The position numbers and the translations under genes were made by a program. The notes below the pieces were generated by a model. The model saw only the letters and a list, made by a program, of their open reading frames with translations, searched no databases and had not been told where the DNA came from. From an uncultured Lachnospiraceae bacterium (GTDB lineage Bacteria; Bacillota; Clostridia; Lachnospirales; Lachnospiraceae): 64,000 nt of DNA. Position 1 is the stretch's first letter. Each line of letters starts with the position of its first letter. This document shows positions 50,304 through 61,100 of this stretch, in pieces. The stretch lies in contig CAJUMM010000001.1 of the NCBI GenBank assembly GCA_910586955.1, positions 40,720 through 104,719 of the forward strand, given 5' to 3'.

Positions 50304-52427
50304 ATGGGAGAAAAGACAAACATCTCCGAGATATTCGGAGAAAATGTATTTAACGATACGGTGATGCAGGAGCGTCTGCCGAAAAAGATTTACCGGGAGT
50401 TGAAGCAGACCATAAAGGAGGGCAAAGAACTGGATCTGGCAGTGGCAGACGTGGTGGCCCATGAGATGAAGGAGTGGGCCATTGAGCAGGGAGCTACCCA
50501 CTATTCCCACTGGTTCCAGCCCTTGACCGGGGCCACGGCGGAGAAGCACGACGCCTTTTTGTCCGCCCCCAAAGCCGACGGGAAGGTGCTGATGGAGTTT
50601 TCCGGCAAAGAACTGGTGAAAGGGGAGCCGGACGCATCCTCCTTCCCCTCCGGGGGCCTGCGGGCTACCTTTGAGGCCAGAGGTTATACGGCCTGGGATT
50701 GCACGTCCCCGGCTTTTGTAAAGAAGGATTTGTATGGAGAGCGGGCAATTCTCTATATTCCCACGGCCTTCTGTTCCTATAAGGGGGAGGCCCTGGATCA
50801 GAAGACGCCCTTGCTGCGCTCCATGGAGGCGGTCAATAAGGAGGCCCTGCGCCTTTTAAAGCTTTTTGGGAATACCACTTCCCGCCGGGTGACTCCCAGC
50901 GTGGGAGCGGAGCAGGAATATTTTCTGGTGGACCGGGAGAAATACTTGAAGCGCAAGGATCTGGTCTTTACGGGACGAACTCTTTTCGGAGCCATGCCGC
51001 CTAAGGGCCAGGAGCTGGATGATCACTACTTTGGCGTGATCCGGGAGCGGATCGCAGATTTTATGAAGGACGTAAACCGGGAGCTTTGGAAGCTGGGGGT
51101 GTCGGCCAAGACCCAGCACAACGAGGTGGCCCCGGGGCAGCATGAGCTTGCTCCTATCTATGCGGAATGTAATGTGGCGGTGGACCACAACCAGCTGGTG
51201 ATGGAAACTTTGAAAAAAGTAGCTTACCAGCATGGTCTCCAATGCCTGCTTCATGAGAAACCCTTTGCGGGAGTAAATGGTTCCGGCAAGCACAACAACT
51301 GGTCCCTGACCACTGACGATGGGATCAATCTTTTGGATCCGGGGAAAACGCCCCATGAGAATGTCCAGTTTCTTCTGGTGCTGACCTGTGTGCTGAAAGC
51401 GGTAGACACTCATGCCTCCCTGCTTCGGGAGTCGGCGGCAGATGTGGGGAACGATCACCGTCTGGGGGCCAGCGAGGCGCCGCCGGCCATTATCTCCGTC
51501 TATCTGGGGGAGCAGCTGGAAGATGTACTATTCCAGCTTATCAGCACCGGGGAGGCCACCCACAGCTTAAAGGGAGGCCATCTGCACACGGGAGTCCGCA
51601 CGCTGCCTGACTTCGCCAAAGACGCAACGGATCGGAACCGGACTTCTCCCTTTGCCTTCACAGGAAATAAATTTGAGTTCCGCATGGTAGGTTCCCGGGA
51701 TTCCATTGCGGCTCCCAACGTGGTCCTCAATACCATTGTGGCCCAGGCGTTTTCCGAAGCTTGCGATGAATTGGAGGGAGCGGAGGACTTCGAACTGGCC
51801 GTCCACGATCTCATTAAGAAATATGCCTCCGATCACCAGCGGATTGTCTTTAACGGCAACGGCTACTCCGAGGAGTGGGTGGAGGAGGCTGCCCGCCGGG
51901 GACTGCCCAACATCAAAGATATGGTGGATGCCATTCCCGCACTGCTGGAAGACAGAAGCGTAGAGCTCTTTGAGAACTTCGGCGTCTTTACCCGGGCAGA
52001 GCTTGAGTCCCGGGCGGAGATTCAGTATGAGGCCTACGCCAAGGCCATCAATATTGAGGCCCGGTCTATGATTGACATTGCCAGCAAGCATATTATCCCT
52101 GCAGTGCTCCAGTACACCACGGCCCTGGCTTCCTCTGTGAACCAGATACGCTCTGCCTGTGCCGAGGCCAATATCAGCGTGCAGATTGAACTTTTGAAGG
52201 AGTGTTCCTCCCTGCTGGCAGCTACCAAGGCAGCTTTAAAGGAGCTGGCAGAGGTAACGGACGCTTCCTCCGGAAAGCGTGAGGGCCGGGAGCGGGCCGC
52301 CTATTTCCGGGATACGGTGGTACCGGTGATGGAATCCCTGCGCCGCCCGGTGGACCGGCTGGAGATGCTGGTGGCTAAGGATATGTGGCCCATGCCTTCC
52401 TATGGGGATTTGCTGTTTGAGGTGTAG
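50304..52427 (+). CDS. glnN: Glutamine synthetase type III
   Basis: A 707-residue GSIII, which makes glutamine from glutamate, ammonia and ATP in a dodecamer. Size, the start ([22 protein letters not shown]), [18 protein letters not shown] near residue 67, [20 protein letters not shown] near residue 202, and [16 protein letters not shown] near residue 330 are characteristic of GSIII, which is common in Clostridia and Bacteroidetes. Transcribed from the repeat-bearing region upstream; a ribosome site AAGGAGG precedes the ATG. No GlnR box or glutamine riboswitch was recognised. Confidence 0.95.
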   Translation: MGEKTNISEIFGENVFNDTVMQERLPKKIYRELKQTIKEGKELDLAVADVVAHEMKEWAIEQGATHYSHWFQPLTGATAEKHDAFLSAPKADGKVLMEFSGKELVKGEPDASSFPSGGLRATFEARGYTAWDCTSPAFVKKDLYGERAILYIPTAFCSYKGEALDQKTPLLRSMEAVNKEALRLLKLFGNTTSRRVTPSVGAEQEYFLVDREKYLKRKDLVFTGRTLFGAMPPKGQELDDHYFGVIRERIADFMKDVNRELWKLGVSAKTQHNEVAPGQHELAPIYAECNVAVDHNQLVMETLKKVAYQHGLQCLLHEKPFAGVNGSGKHNNWSLTTDDGINLLDPGKTPHENVQFLLVLTCVLKAVDTHASLLRESAADVGNDHRLGASEAPPAIISVYLGEQLEDVLFQLISTGEATHSLKGGHLHTGVRTLPDFAKDATDRNRTSPFAFTGNKFEFRMVGSRDSIAAPNVVLNTIVAQAFSEACDELEGAEDFELAVHDLIKKYASDHQRIVFNGNGYSEEWVEEAARRGLPNIKDMVDAIPALLEDRSVELFENFGVFTRAELESRAEIQYEAYAKAINIEARSMIDIASKHIIPAVLQYTTALASSVNQIRSACAEANISVQIELLKECSSLLAATKAALKELAEVTDASSGKREGRERAAYFRDTVVPVMESLRRPVDRLEMLVAKDMWPMPSYGDLLFEV

Positions 52428-52477
52428 AAGCCTTCCGGAATCTTAGACAGGATTAACTGTCCCCAGGGAGTGAGAAA

Positions 52478-53011
52478 ATGACGAGAGAGGAAGCAGAAAA
52501 GTTTTGGGGAACGCTGTTCGACGAAATGTATGGTGATATTTTTCGGTTTTCCCTGGCGTACTGCAGAAACAAACAACTGGCTGAGGAGGCAGTACAGGAA
52601 GTATTTTATCAGGCTTGGCGTCATGTGGACATTCTGGCGGTACATGAAAACAAACGGGGCTGGATTTATAAGACTGCAAGAAACGAGATCATGAAAATAT
52701 GCAGTAAAGAGGCCCGGGTTTTGAAATATGAGACTTCTATGGAGGATTTCCGGCAGAAGCCCGGTTCCGAAGACGCCTATGATTTCCTGGTGCTGGATGA
52801 ATTTAGCCATATGGTAAATGAGGAGCAGATGGAGCTTTTAAAAAGCCGCTACAAGGATCGGAACACGTATGCGGAGATGGCGGAGGATTTCGGAAAGAGT
52901 GAAGGGGCCTGCAAGATGGCTCTTGCAAGAATACGCAGGCGGATCCGGGACTTTATGGACAGATCCGGGAAGAGAGAATGGGAGCAGGGGAATGGCAGAG
53001 AAGAGAAATGA
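52478..53011 (+). CDS. ECF-type RNA polymerase sigma factor
   Basis: A 177-residue sigma-70 family protein with regions 2 and 4 only. YCRNKQLAEEAVQEVFYQAWRHV near residue 28 is region 2 (-10 recognition and melting). LKSRYKDRNTYAEMAEDFGKSEGACKMALARIRRRI near residue 122 is region 4 (-35 recognition). AGGGAG precedes the ATG. The next gene overlaps by 20 bases and encodes a membrane protein with a DUF4367 domain, the usual pairing with an anti-sigma factor. Probable targets are the two repeated elements at 53836 and 54480. Confidence 0.93.
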   Translation: MTREEAEKFWGTLFDEMYGDIFRFSLAYCRNKQLAEEAVQEVFYQAWRHVDILAVHENKRGWIYKTARNEIMKICSKEARVLKYETSMEDFRQKPGSEDAYDFLVLDEFSHMVNEEQMELLKSRYKDRNTYAEMAEDFGKSEGACKMALARIRRRIRDFMDRSGKREWEQGNGREEK

Positions 53012-53828
53012 AACTCTTATCCGGGAGCTGTACCGGGAAATGGAGGAAGAGCTGGAACGGGATCCGGCAGAGATAGATGCCGGGAAAATCCGGCAGATCA
53101 ATCTTCTTCTGGCGAAGCTGGAGGGGCGGGAAGAACTCCCCGCCGATATGGAACCGGAAAAGTTCCTGGAGCGTTTCAACAAAAAATACGGTCTTGAGCT
53201 GTCGTCCTTTTGGAAAGATTCCCAAAGGCCGGAGGCGGCTCCTCCGGCTAAACGGATACCCTGGAAGGCCAAGGCTATAGCTGCAGCAACAGCAATCGCT
53301 CTCCTGGCAGGCATTTCAGGCAGGCTCTCCACGGTTGCCATGGACCGCTCCCTGTGGTGGGCGGTGAAAGAGACTGCCCACGGCATTTATTTCGGGACCC
53401 TGGGGGTGGGAAAGGATGTAGGGGAGCAGATACAGGAGAGCTACGAGAGCTATGTAGACTGGGAAGCTCTGAAAGAGTCTCTGGAATATCCGATCCTGAC
53501 GCCGGAATATATACCGGAGGGTCTGGCGCTGGAGGAGATCGAAAAGAACGTATTTGAAAACGGGGTGTATATCTCGGCCTACTACAAAGGGACGGAGGCC
53601 TATCTTGGTATTGCCTGGGAGTATTTTACCGTTCCCGGTGCCGGCTTGACAGGAAACGGTGAAAATGCGGCGGAAGGAGAGTATTGGGAGATGGGGGAGC
53701 GAAAGGTATATGTCTGCAGGGGGGAAGAGATCCACCTGATCTTTCCGGAGAATGGCATCCTTTATTCTCTTGACACAACCCTTCCCATGGAAGAGGCTGT
53801 AAGAATTGTGGAAAATATGAAATATTGA
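52992..53828 (+). CDS. DUF4367 membrane protein, probable anti-sigma factor
   Basis: A 278-residue protein. Residues 1-85 are soluble, charged and helical and would bind the sigma factor inside the cell. A single membrane helix follows (AKAIAAATAIALLAGISGRL, about residue 88-107). The outside part contains YPILTPEYIPEGLALEEIE, typical of DUF4367. The ATG at 52992 has GGAGCAGGGG just upstream; the longer frame lies within the sigma gene. There is no HxxxCxxC zinc motif, so it is not a ZAS-type anti-sigma. The signal it senses is unknown. Confidence 0.82.
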   Translation: MAEKRNETLIRELYREMEEELERDPAEIDAGKIRQINLLLAKLEGREELPADMEPEKFLERFNKKYGLELSSFWKDSQRPEAAPPAKRIPWKAKAIAAATAIALLAGISGRLSTVAMDRSLWWAVKETAHGIYFGTLGVGKDVGEQIQESYESYVDWEALKESLEYPILTPEYIPEGLALEEIEKNVFENGVYISAYYKGTEAYLGIAWEYFTVPGAGLTGNGENAAEGEYWEMGERKVYVCRGEEIHLIFPENGILYSLDTTLPMEEAVRIVENMKY

Positions 53829-53835
53829 AATAAAT

Positions 53836-53867
53836 TGTTACCTTTTGGGCCTTTACCGGGATGTTAT
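53836..53867 (+). promoter_or_regulatory. Candidate ECF-sigma promoter, copy 1
   Basis: TGTTACCTTTTGG (53836-53848) and ATGTTAT (53861-53867), with the second element starting 24 bases after GTTACC. The same layout occurs at 54480. It follows directly the sigma/anti-sigma genes and precedes the secreted-protein gene. The short distance to the next ATG (53882) is a caution: a leader-RNA element is also possible. Confidence 0.6.
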
Positions 53868-53881
53868 AAGCAGGGGGAAAA

Positions 53882-53920
53882 ATGCAGAACTCCCGGAAAG
53901 AGAGGAACAAGAAAGTATGA
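53882..53920 (+). CDS. Possible 12-residue leader peptide
   Basis: ATG at 53882 follows CAGGGGGAAAA, a good ribosome site, and encodes MQNSRKERNKKV before a TGA that overlaps the next start codon (GTATGA). It may serve only to couple translation to the secreted protein. There is no independent evidence that it is made. Confidence 0.3.
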   Translation: MQNSRKERNKKV

Positions 53921-54408
53921 GGAACAAGTTTTACAAAGGAATTACGGCACTTCTGCTGGCAGCTTTATTGCTGCCCTTGAAGGTGCAGGCGGCAGAATTG
54001 CCGGAAGAACTGCAAGTGGTTGAGATGACGGAGGAGGAAGCGGCATATTATCTCGGCCTTTGCGAAACAGGGGCCGGAAGCCTGATGCGGGGAACCTTTA
54101 CCAATGTAAGCCTGCATGTACTAAGGGACGACGGCCAGCTGATGGTGGTATGCGCCACCAGCACATCGGAGATTGCCAGCGAGCTGGGCACCAAGCAGAT
54201 GATCCTGGAGGTGAAGAACGGGATTTTCTGGATTCCGGTGGCCACGCTGGAGAAGGCCAGCCGCACCAACGCCCGCAACCATTCCGGCGGATTTTATTAT
54301 AAAAATCCTACCAGCGGAAGCACCTACCGCGCCACGGGGATTCACTTCGCTATCATTAACGGCAAAGAATACACTTCTTATGCGGACTCCGGGACGATTA
54401 CATATTAA
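53917..54408 (+). CDS. Small secreted protein of unknown function
   Basis: A 163-residue protein. The first 25 residues are a clear signal peptide (basic start, GITALLLAALLLPLKVQA, cut near AQAA-type site). The mature part has no motif I recognise; it contains MTEEEAAYYLGLCETGAGSL near the start and a Gly/Ser/Tyr-rich end (HSGGFYYKNPTSGSTYRATG). One Cys remains after processing at mid-protein. It lies between two copies of the candidate ECF promoter and is followed by a strong terminator, so it is probably a separately transcribed member of the ECF regulon. It could be exported with or act on the RHS protein; this is a guess. Confidence 0.75.
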   Translation: MRNKFYKGITALLLAALLLPLKVQAAELPEELQVVEMTEEEAAYYLGLCETGAGSLMRGTFTNVSLHVLRDDGQLMVVCATSTSEIASELGTKQMILEVKNGIFWIPVATLEKASRTNARNHSGGFYYKNPTSGSTYRATGIHFAIINGKEYTSYADSGTITY

Positions 54409-54425
54409 AGTCAGGGAAAACGCCC

Positions 54426-54461
54426 AGACCAGGAATCTAAAAAGGTTCCTGGTCTTTTTTT
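54426..54461 (+). terminator. Strong intrinsic terminator after the secreted protein gene
   Basis: AGACCAGGAA (54426-54435) pairs perfectly with TTCCTGGTCT (54446-54455) around a 10-base loop and is followed by seven T. It separates the secreted protein gene from the RHS transcription unit. Confidence 0.92.
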
Positions 54462-54479
54462 ACAAAAAAATAAAAAACC

Positions 54480-54511
54480 TGTTACCTTTTGGAACTTTCC
54501 AGAGATGTTAT
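54480..54511 (+). promoter_or_regulatory. Candidate ECF-sigma promoter, copy 2
   Basis: TGTTACCTTTTGG (54480-54492) and ATGTTAT (54505-54511) with the same 24-base offset as copy 1. It lies right after a terminator and right before the membrane protein/RHS operon, as a promoter should. Only 19 bases separate ATGTTAT from the ATG at 54531, so the leader would be very short. Confidence 0.6.
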
Positions 54512-54530
54512 GGGTAAGGGGGGATTTAAA

Positions 54531-55157
54531 ATGAAAAAACAATTTTTGAAACTGGGAATAGGGGCGGTCTGCGTCAGCATGGGCTGGGCCCTGTGGATTC
54601 CTTTCGTAATTTCCAATCGTCTGGGAGGCGCCTGGGCGCCCTGGGAAATCCGTCTGGCAGGCATATTTCTGCTGGCGGCGGGGGCGGCGCTTCTGTTCTG
54701 GGGGCTGGAGGCAAAGGCTTTCGGAGAGTGGGGAAAGCTCTTTCTCCTTTGGGGAGGTTTACAAATCTGCCTTTCCCTAGTCTCCGGCCTTCTGGCCCTT
54801 CTCGTCCTATTCCTGTCAGGAGATAACGGAACACTGGCAAAAGAGGCGGCGGACTGGGGAAGCGCAGTTCTGGCGCTGCCCTTGCACGCCTGGATGCTCT
54901 GCCTGGCAGGCGGCCTTAGCCGGAAGGGGCGGTTCTCCCTCTGGTTTCCCGGAGGATTGTTCCTGCGGTTCTTAGCCCTGTGCGCTCTGACGGCCCTGTG
55001 CCAGCTTGGATTATCATGTCTGCCGGACAGCACGGCGGGGATTCTGGCACAGGGATTTCTGGGGGGATGCCTGCTGTTTGGAATACTCTGGGCTATGCTG
55101 GTATTGACGGACCGGTATCTGGAAGGAAGAGAGACGCTGGAAGAGGGAGGAAATTAG
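54531..55157 (+). CDS. Multi-spanning membrane protein of unknown function
   Basis: A 208-residue protein with about five to six hydrophobic segments and no motif I recognise. Long Leu/Gly/Ala/Trp-rich helices are linked by short loops; the last 15 residues are charged. AAGGGGGGA precedes the ATG. Its stop lies one base before the giant RHS gene, so the two are co-transcribed and probably work together, for example in export, anchoring or protection from the RHS product. None of this is proven by sequence. Confidence 0.75.
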   Translation: MKKQFLKLGIGAVCVSMGWALWIPFVISNRLGGAWAPWEIRLAGIFLLAAGAALLFWGLEAKAFGEWGKLFLLWGGLQICLSLVSGLLALLVLFLSGDNGTLAKEAADWGSAVLALPLHAWMLCLAGGLSRKGRFSLWFPGGLFLRFLALCALTALCQLGLSCLPDSTAGILAQGFLGGCLLFGILWAMLVLTDRYLEGRETLEEGGN

Positions 55158-55158
55158 G

Positions 55159-58100
55159 ATGAAGATAGGAACAATGCGAAAGATAAAAAGGGCGGCTGCG
55201 GGAATCCTGGCTGCAGTTCTCTTTGTGAGCAGTGAATTGCCGGCCTATGGAGCGCTGGTTCTTCAGGAGGATACGGTCAAGGCAGAGGAAGAAAAAGAGA
55301 GGGAAGTGTTTGATTATCCGGAGGCAGAGGTCTACGAGGGAGAGACGGAACCTTCTGGGAGTGAAGAATCCCGGCCGGAAGTTCCGGAGCAGGAAGAGGG
55401 GGAGAAGCCGGAGGAAAAGGAAGAGGAAGAGAAAAAGCCGGAAGAACCGGAAAAGTCCGGGGAAGCAGAGCCGGAGAAAGAGCCGGAAGAACCGGAACAA
55501 GCCCCGGAAGCTTCCAAAGAAGAGATTCCGCTTCTTGCCCCGGATCTTGCCGGGGAGGAGTTCCCTTATGCAGAAGAAGGGGAAGAACCGGTAGAGGTGG
55601 GGAGGTATTACAAGACCTACCGGAATCCGGACGGTTCCTACCGGACGGTCTGCACCTCTTCTCCGAATCTTTATGAGGATGAGGAGGGAGAGGTGCGTCC
55701 CATTGACAATACCTTGGTATTTCTGGAAGAGGAAGAGCAGACGCCTATGGTCCTGGCTGCGGCAGAGGAAGCCCTGGAGGGGGAACCTCCGGGAGAGCAT
55801 TATCCGGCCCCCGATGAGGATTCCGGCGGCGTCTACGTGAACAGGGCCAACAGCATGAGGGTGGAGCTTCCTGCGGTGATGGATCCGGAAAAAGGAAGAG
55901 GGCTGACTATAGAGGAGGAGGGTTTTTGCCTTACCCTGGTTCCGGCAGAGGGGGATTACAGCCACGGGGTGGCGGAGGAAAACGCAGTCCGTTACAACCA
56001 GGTATTTGAACAGATAGACGTCCAGTACACCGTCCAGGACACGGGGGTAAAGGAAGACATTATCCTTCTTGCGCCTACGGAGCGGAACAGCTTTTCTTAC
56101 CTGCTAAAGAAAGACGGTTTTATCGCCAGGGAAGAAAATGGGCTTATTTTTATCATCCCGGAGGGCCGGGAAGAACCTGCCGCAGTTATGTCTGCGCCTG
56201 TGATGAGTGACGCCGCCGGGGTGGAGAGCCAGGAACTGCATCTGAGACTTTCGGAGGAGGAAGACGCCTACCGGATAACGGCAGAGGCGAATAAGGATTG
56301 GCTGGCTGATCCGGCCAGGGTATATCCGGTAAAAATCGATCCCCACACCATTGTTCTGAAAAACGAACTGACCCTGATTACCGTAGGTTCGAACTATCCC
56401 CTGGGAACTTATAATGCCATTTCCCCGGTTTACGCAGGTTATGAGAGCAGCCGCGGCATGGGGAAATGCCGGCTTTACGTCATATCCGATTTCCTGTATC
56501 AGGGAATTGGAACAGAAAATGAGGGCTCCGTAACCATTCTCTCCGCTTCCATGCACCTTTACCAGAAAAGCAAGCAGGGAAACGGAAGGCTGGCCTGTTA
56601 TGCGGTTGATCAGGCATATCAGTTTTGCGGCGCCGGAAGCTGGAACGCCCTGGTAAATTTAAAGCGCCATCCGGCAGGGGCAAACAGCGTGGTAAGCTCT
56701 AAAGTGGGCTGGCAGACCTTTGATATTACCGATGCGGTGAATGGCTGGCATCAAAACCTGTATGGAAGCCACGGCCTTGTATTGATTGCCACGGATGAGA
56801 ACCAGGGGGTGGGGGGATTCGCCTCGGAATGCGACGGCAATACCGGCCTGCGTTCCTATTACGAGATCAACTGGAAATACAAGGATGAAATCGATCCGGA
56901 TTATCCCCTGAATGATACCACCGTTATCCTGCGCCCTATCGTAAAGACCGATATCCAGGGGAAATTAAACCTTCTGGGAGTATTTGCAGACGGGGTGGCC
57001 ACGCCGGACTCCCAGGTGGTCTATGCCCTTTCGGAGGACGAGGGAACGTATTCCGGGGCCGCCAGGGCAAAGAGCCGGACGGATTATCCCAACAGCGCAG
57101 GCTTTGAGAAGGCCTTTCCCCAGGGAAGCACCCGCTACCGCCAGGGAGTCAGCAACTGGCAGACGGTCGTTCCCTTTACGGCTCTGGAGGCCAATAAGGT
57201 TTATCGGCTGGAGGCGTCCGCAGTTAAGGGAGGCAAGGCGGGAAAGACCGTATACAGCGAAGAATTTCTGAAATACAAGGTAACAAGGTACGATACCCTG
57301 CCCAAGATTGCGGACTATTACGGCATTCCCCTGGGGCAGCTTATGTACGACAACCGGGTTCAGGACATGCTCCTGGTGGAGGGCAATACCCTGCTGATCC
57401 GCAATCCAGCCAGAAACAAGGACAAGCCTTACCAGCCGCCCGCCCTGACGGATGCAGATAAAGCCGCCATAGACGCCCAGCTTATGGGCCGGGGCCTTCA
57501 CTGCGAGTTCGGCTTCGAGCCGGTGAATCTGAACACGGGAAACTTTTATCTGGAGCAGGAGGACAGCAGCATTCCCGACTACGGGGAAGCCCTGTCCATC
57601 ACCCGGAGCTACAACAGCCGGGGAGCGGAAGTTGCCGGAGCCTTCGGCAGAGGCTTCTCCTTTGCTTATGATGAACAGCTTACCCGAAAGGATGAAGACA
57701 CCCTTCTCTACCGGAGGGGGGACGGAAGCATCCTGGAATTTACCCGTCAGGAGGACGGATCCTACATATCCCCCGCAGGCTACGGGATGGTCCTGCGCCT
57801 GGTACCGGACGGAAAAGGGGAGATCACCAACCCGGTCACAGAGGAGCAGGCGGAGGAAGAGGCCAAAGGGGAGACCTCCTTCGGCACCTATCCCCGATAC
57901 CGCTATGAGCTGGAGGAAGAGGCACAGGGAGGTGGCAGGATTCTGCGCAGCTTTAACGCTTCCGGCCTTCTGACGGGGATCAGGGATGAGAAAGGAAACC
58001 GGATCACCCTGGGCTATGGGAGCAACGGTCTTCTGGCAAGCATTACCTCCGCCTCCGGCCTGACCTACCGGTTTCAGTGGGAGAAGGGCCATATCTGCGC

Positions 58101-61100
58101 CGTAACCCGTCCCGACGGGAAAAAACTTACCTATGGGTATAACCAGGAGAACGAGCTGATCTCCTATACGGACGCTCTGGGCATCACCCTGCGCTACGAA
58201 TATGACGAGAATCACCGCATGACCGCCTGGTATGACGGAAACGGAGACCGGATGGCGGAAAACGAGTACGATGAGGAGGGCCGGGTAACGAAGCAGAGGG
58301 ACGGCAACGGCGGTCTGTCCTCCTTCTCCTATCAGGAGGGGCAGACTACTACCATAGACGCCCTGGGGCAGAAGACCGTCTACCGCTATGACGATCAGTA
58401 CCGGACAAAAGAGATCCGGTATCCCGACGGCACCAGCGAAGAATACGCCTATACGGAGGGGAACCAGATAGCCTCCTATAGGGACCGTATGGGCCATACC
58501 ACCACTTATGCCTATGACGACAGAGGAAACCTTACGGCGGAGACCCGGTTCGACGGGGCGGTGCGCAGTTTCACTTATGACGGGGAGAACCGCCTCCTTT
58601 CCCGGACGGATTACGGCGGAGGGAAGACCTCCTACGAGTACGACGGAAAGGGAAATCTCATAAAGACGGTGCGGCCGGAGGGAAGCAGCCTCGCCTACAG
58701 CTATAACGGCAAAAACCAGCTCACCGGAATCCGGGATCCGGAAGGAAACAATCTTACCCTATCCTATACAGGGGTAAATCTTACCGGAATCCGGGATCCC
58801 GAAGGAAACCGGTCGGCCTTCACTTATGACGCTTTCGGAAATCTCCTTTCCGTGAAGGATCCGGAAGGGAATACAAGCCGGAGGGAATATGACGGGGAGG
58901 GAAGAAAGATCCGGGAGACGGACGCCCTGGGAGGGAGCACCTCTTATGCCTATGACAAGGGAGGAAACGTCCTGTCCGTCACGGATTCTATGGGAAACGT
59001 GACGTCCTTCACCTATGACGCCAACGGCAACGTCCTGTCGGTGGCAGATCCGGAGGGAAATCTTTACACTTATGCCTATGACGCCCTGAACCGCTGCACT
59101 GCAGAAACCCTCCCTGACGGGACCAGGATAAGAAAAGAATACGATACGGAGGGAAACTGTATTCTGGAGACGGACGGGGAGGACAATGCCTATACTTACC
59201 GGTACGATCCCCTGGGAAACCTTCTGGAAGAGAAGGATCCCCAGGGACGGACTTCTGTTTACACCTACGACTACCGGAATAACCGTCTGGAGACCAGGAC
59301 GGACGCCTTGGGCGGCATGCTGCGGCTGGAGTATGACGTCCAGGGGAACCCTCTTTGCTTTACCATGGAAAACGGGTCGGCGGTTAACTACGCCTACGAC
59401 GGCCTGGGCCGCCTTATCCGGGAGGAGAACGAAGCCTCCGGCCTCACAACGGAGTATGCCTATGACAAGAACGGGAATCTCACAGACCGCAGGGACAGTC
59501 AGGGAAGGAACTGGTCCTATGTCTACGACAGGGCCGGAAATCTCACGGAGCAGATTCTGCCCAACGGCGGCCGGATGGCCTATGAGTACGACGCTTGCGG
59601 CCGGGTGACGAAAGAGACGGACGCGCTGGGACATGGGACGGCCTACGCTTATGACGCCTGTGGCCGGGTACTGTCCCGGACCGACGCCCAGGGGAATACC
59701 ACATCCTATGCCTATGACGCCAACGGCAATGAGATCTCCCGGACCGACGCCCTGGGCCACACTACCCGGACCCTCTATGACGGCCTGAACCGGGCCGTGG
59801 GGTACGTAGACGGCCGGAACTTCCGGACTTCCGCCGCCTATGACGGAGCCGGAAACTTAACCGCTCTCACCGACGCCTTAAAGGGAACCACGGCCTACGA
59901 TTATGACGGCCGGGGCCTTGCGGTGCGGATTACCGACGCTTTGGGGAATGTCTACCGGAACACCTTCGACGCATCCGGCAGTCGCATCCGTATCGAGGCC
60001 CCGGACGGGACCTGGATCCGCTATGCCTATGACGACCTGGGCCGCCAGATCCGGAGTACGGACAGCGAGGGGCTGGTGAAAAGCTACGCCTACGATGGGT
60101 CGGGAAATCTGACGGAAGTATCCGATAACGAAGGCCACAGCACCCGCTATGCTTACGATCCGGCCGGAAACCTGCTGTCTGTCACCGACGCCCTGGGAAA
60201 TGTGACCTCTTATACCTACGACGCTTACGGACAGGTGCTCTCCGTGACGGACCCGGCAGGAAGCACCTCCCGCTATACCTATGACCTTATGGGAAATGTA
60301 GAAAGCTACACGGACGGGGCCGGATTTACCACGTTCTACACCTATGACAAGGGGAACCGCTGCATCGGGGCTTCGGACGGGCTCCACGGGACCCAGGCCT
60401 ACGCCTATGACGCCCTGGGAAACCTTAAGAGCGATACAAACCCTCTGGGAGAGACCAATACCTATCAGTACGACGCCCTGGGCAGGATCACGGAGATCCT
60501 GGAGGCCGGGGGGCTGCGCACGCAGTACGCTTATGACGCTTCCGGCAATCTGACGGAGGAGACGGATCCCAAGGGCGGCAAAACCGGCTACGAGTATGAC
60601 GCCCTGGACCGTCTGATTTCCATTACGGAGCCAGACGGAAGCAGGGAGGATTATCTGTATGACGCCCTGGGAAATCTGGTGAAATACCAGGACGCCCTGG
60701 GAAATATAACCGCCTATAGCTATGACAGCGTAAGCCAGATGACGGAACTTGTGCTGCCGGAGGGCGGAGCCTGGCATTACGCCTACGACGGCCACGGAAA
60801 AATTGTCAAGGAAACCGACCCCTTAGGAAGAGAGACCGCCTATGCCTACTCCAGGTCCGGAGAACTGATAAAGAGGACCCTGGCGGACGGAGCCGAATAC
60901 CGGTATCACTACGATCTTCTGGGCCGCATCACCGCTCTGGAGGCTCCGGAGGGAAGAAGCTTGTCCTGGGAGTACAGCGAGGCGGGGGATCTGCTCCGAG
61001 AGACGGACGCCAAAGGAAATTCCATATCCTATACCTATGACAAGCTGCACCGGCTGCTTTCCGTCACCAATCCCCAGGGTAGGAAGACCAGCTATGCTTA

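Noticed and set aside
52446..52461. Small hairpin GACAG-CTGTC after the glutamine synthetase gene
   Set aside because: Five base pairs and no T-run; too weak to call a terminator.
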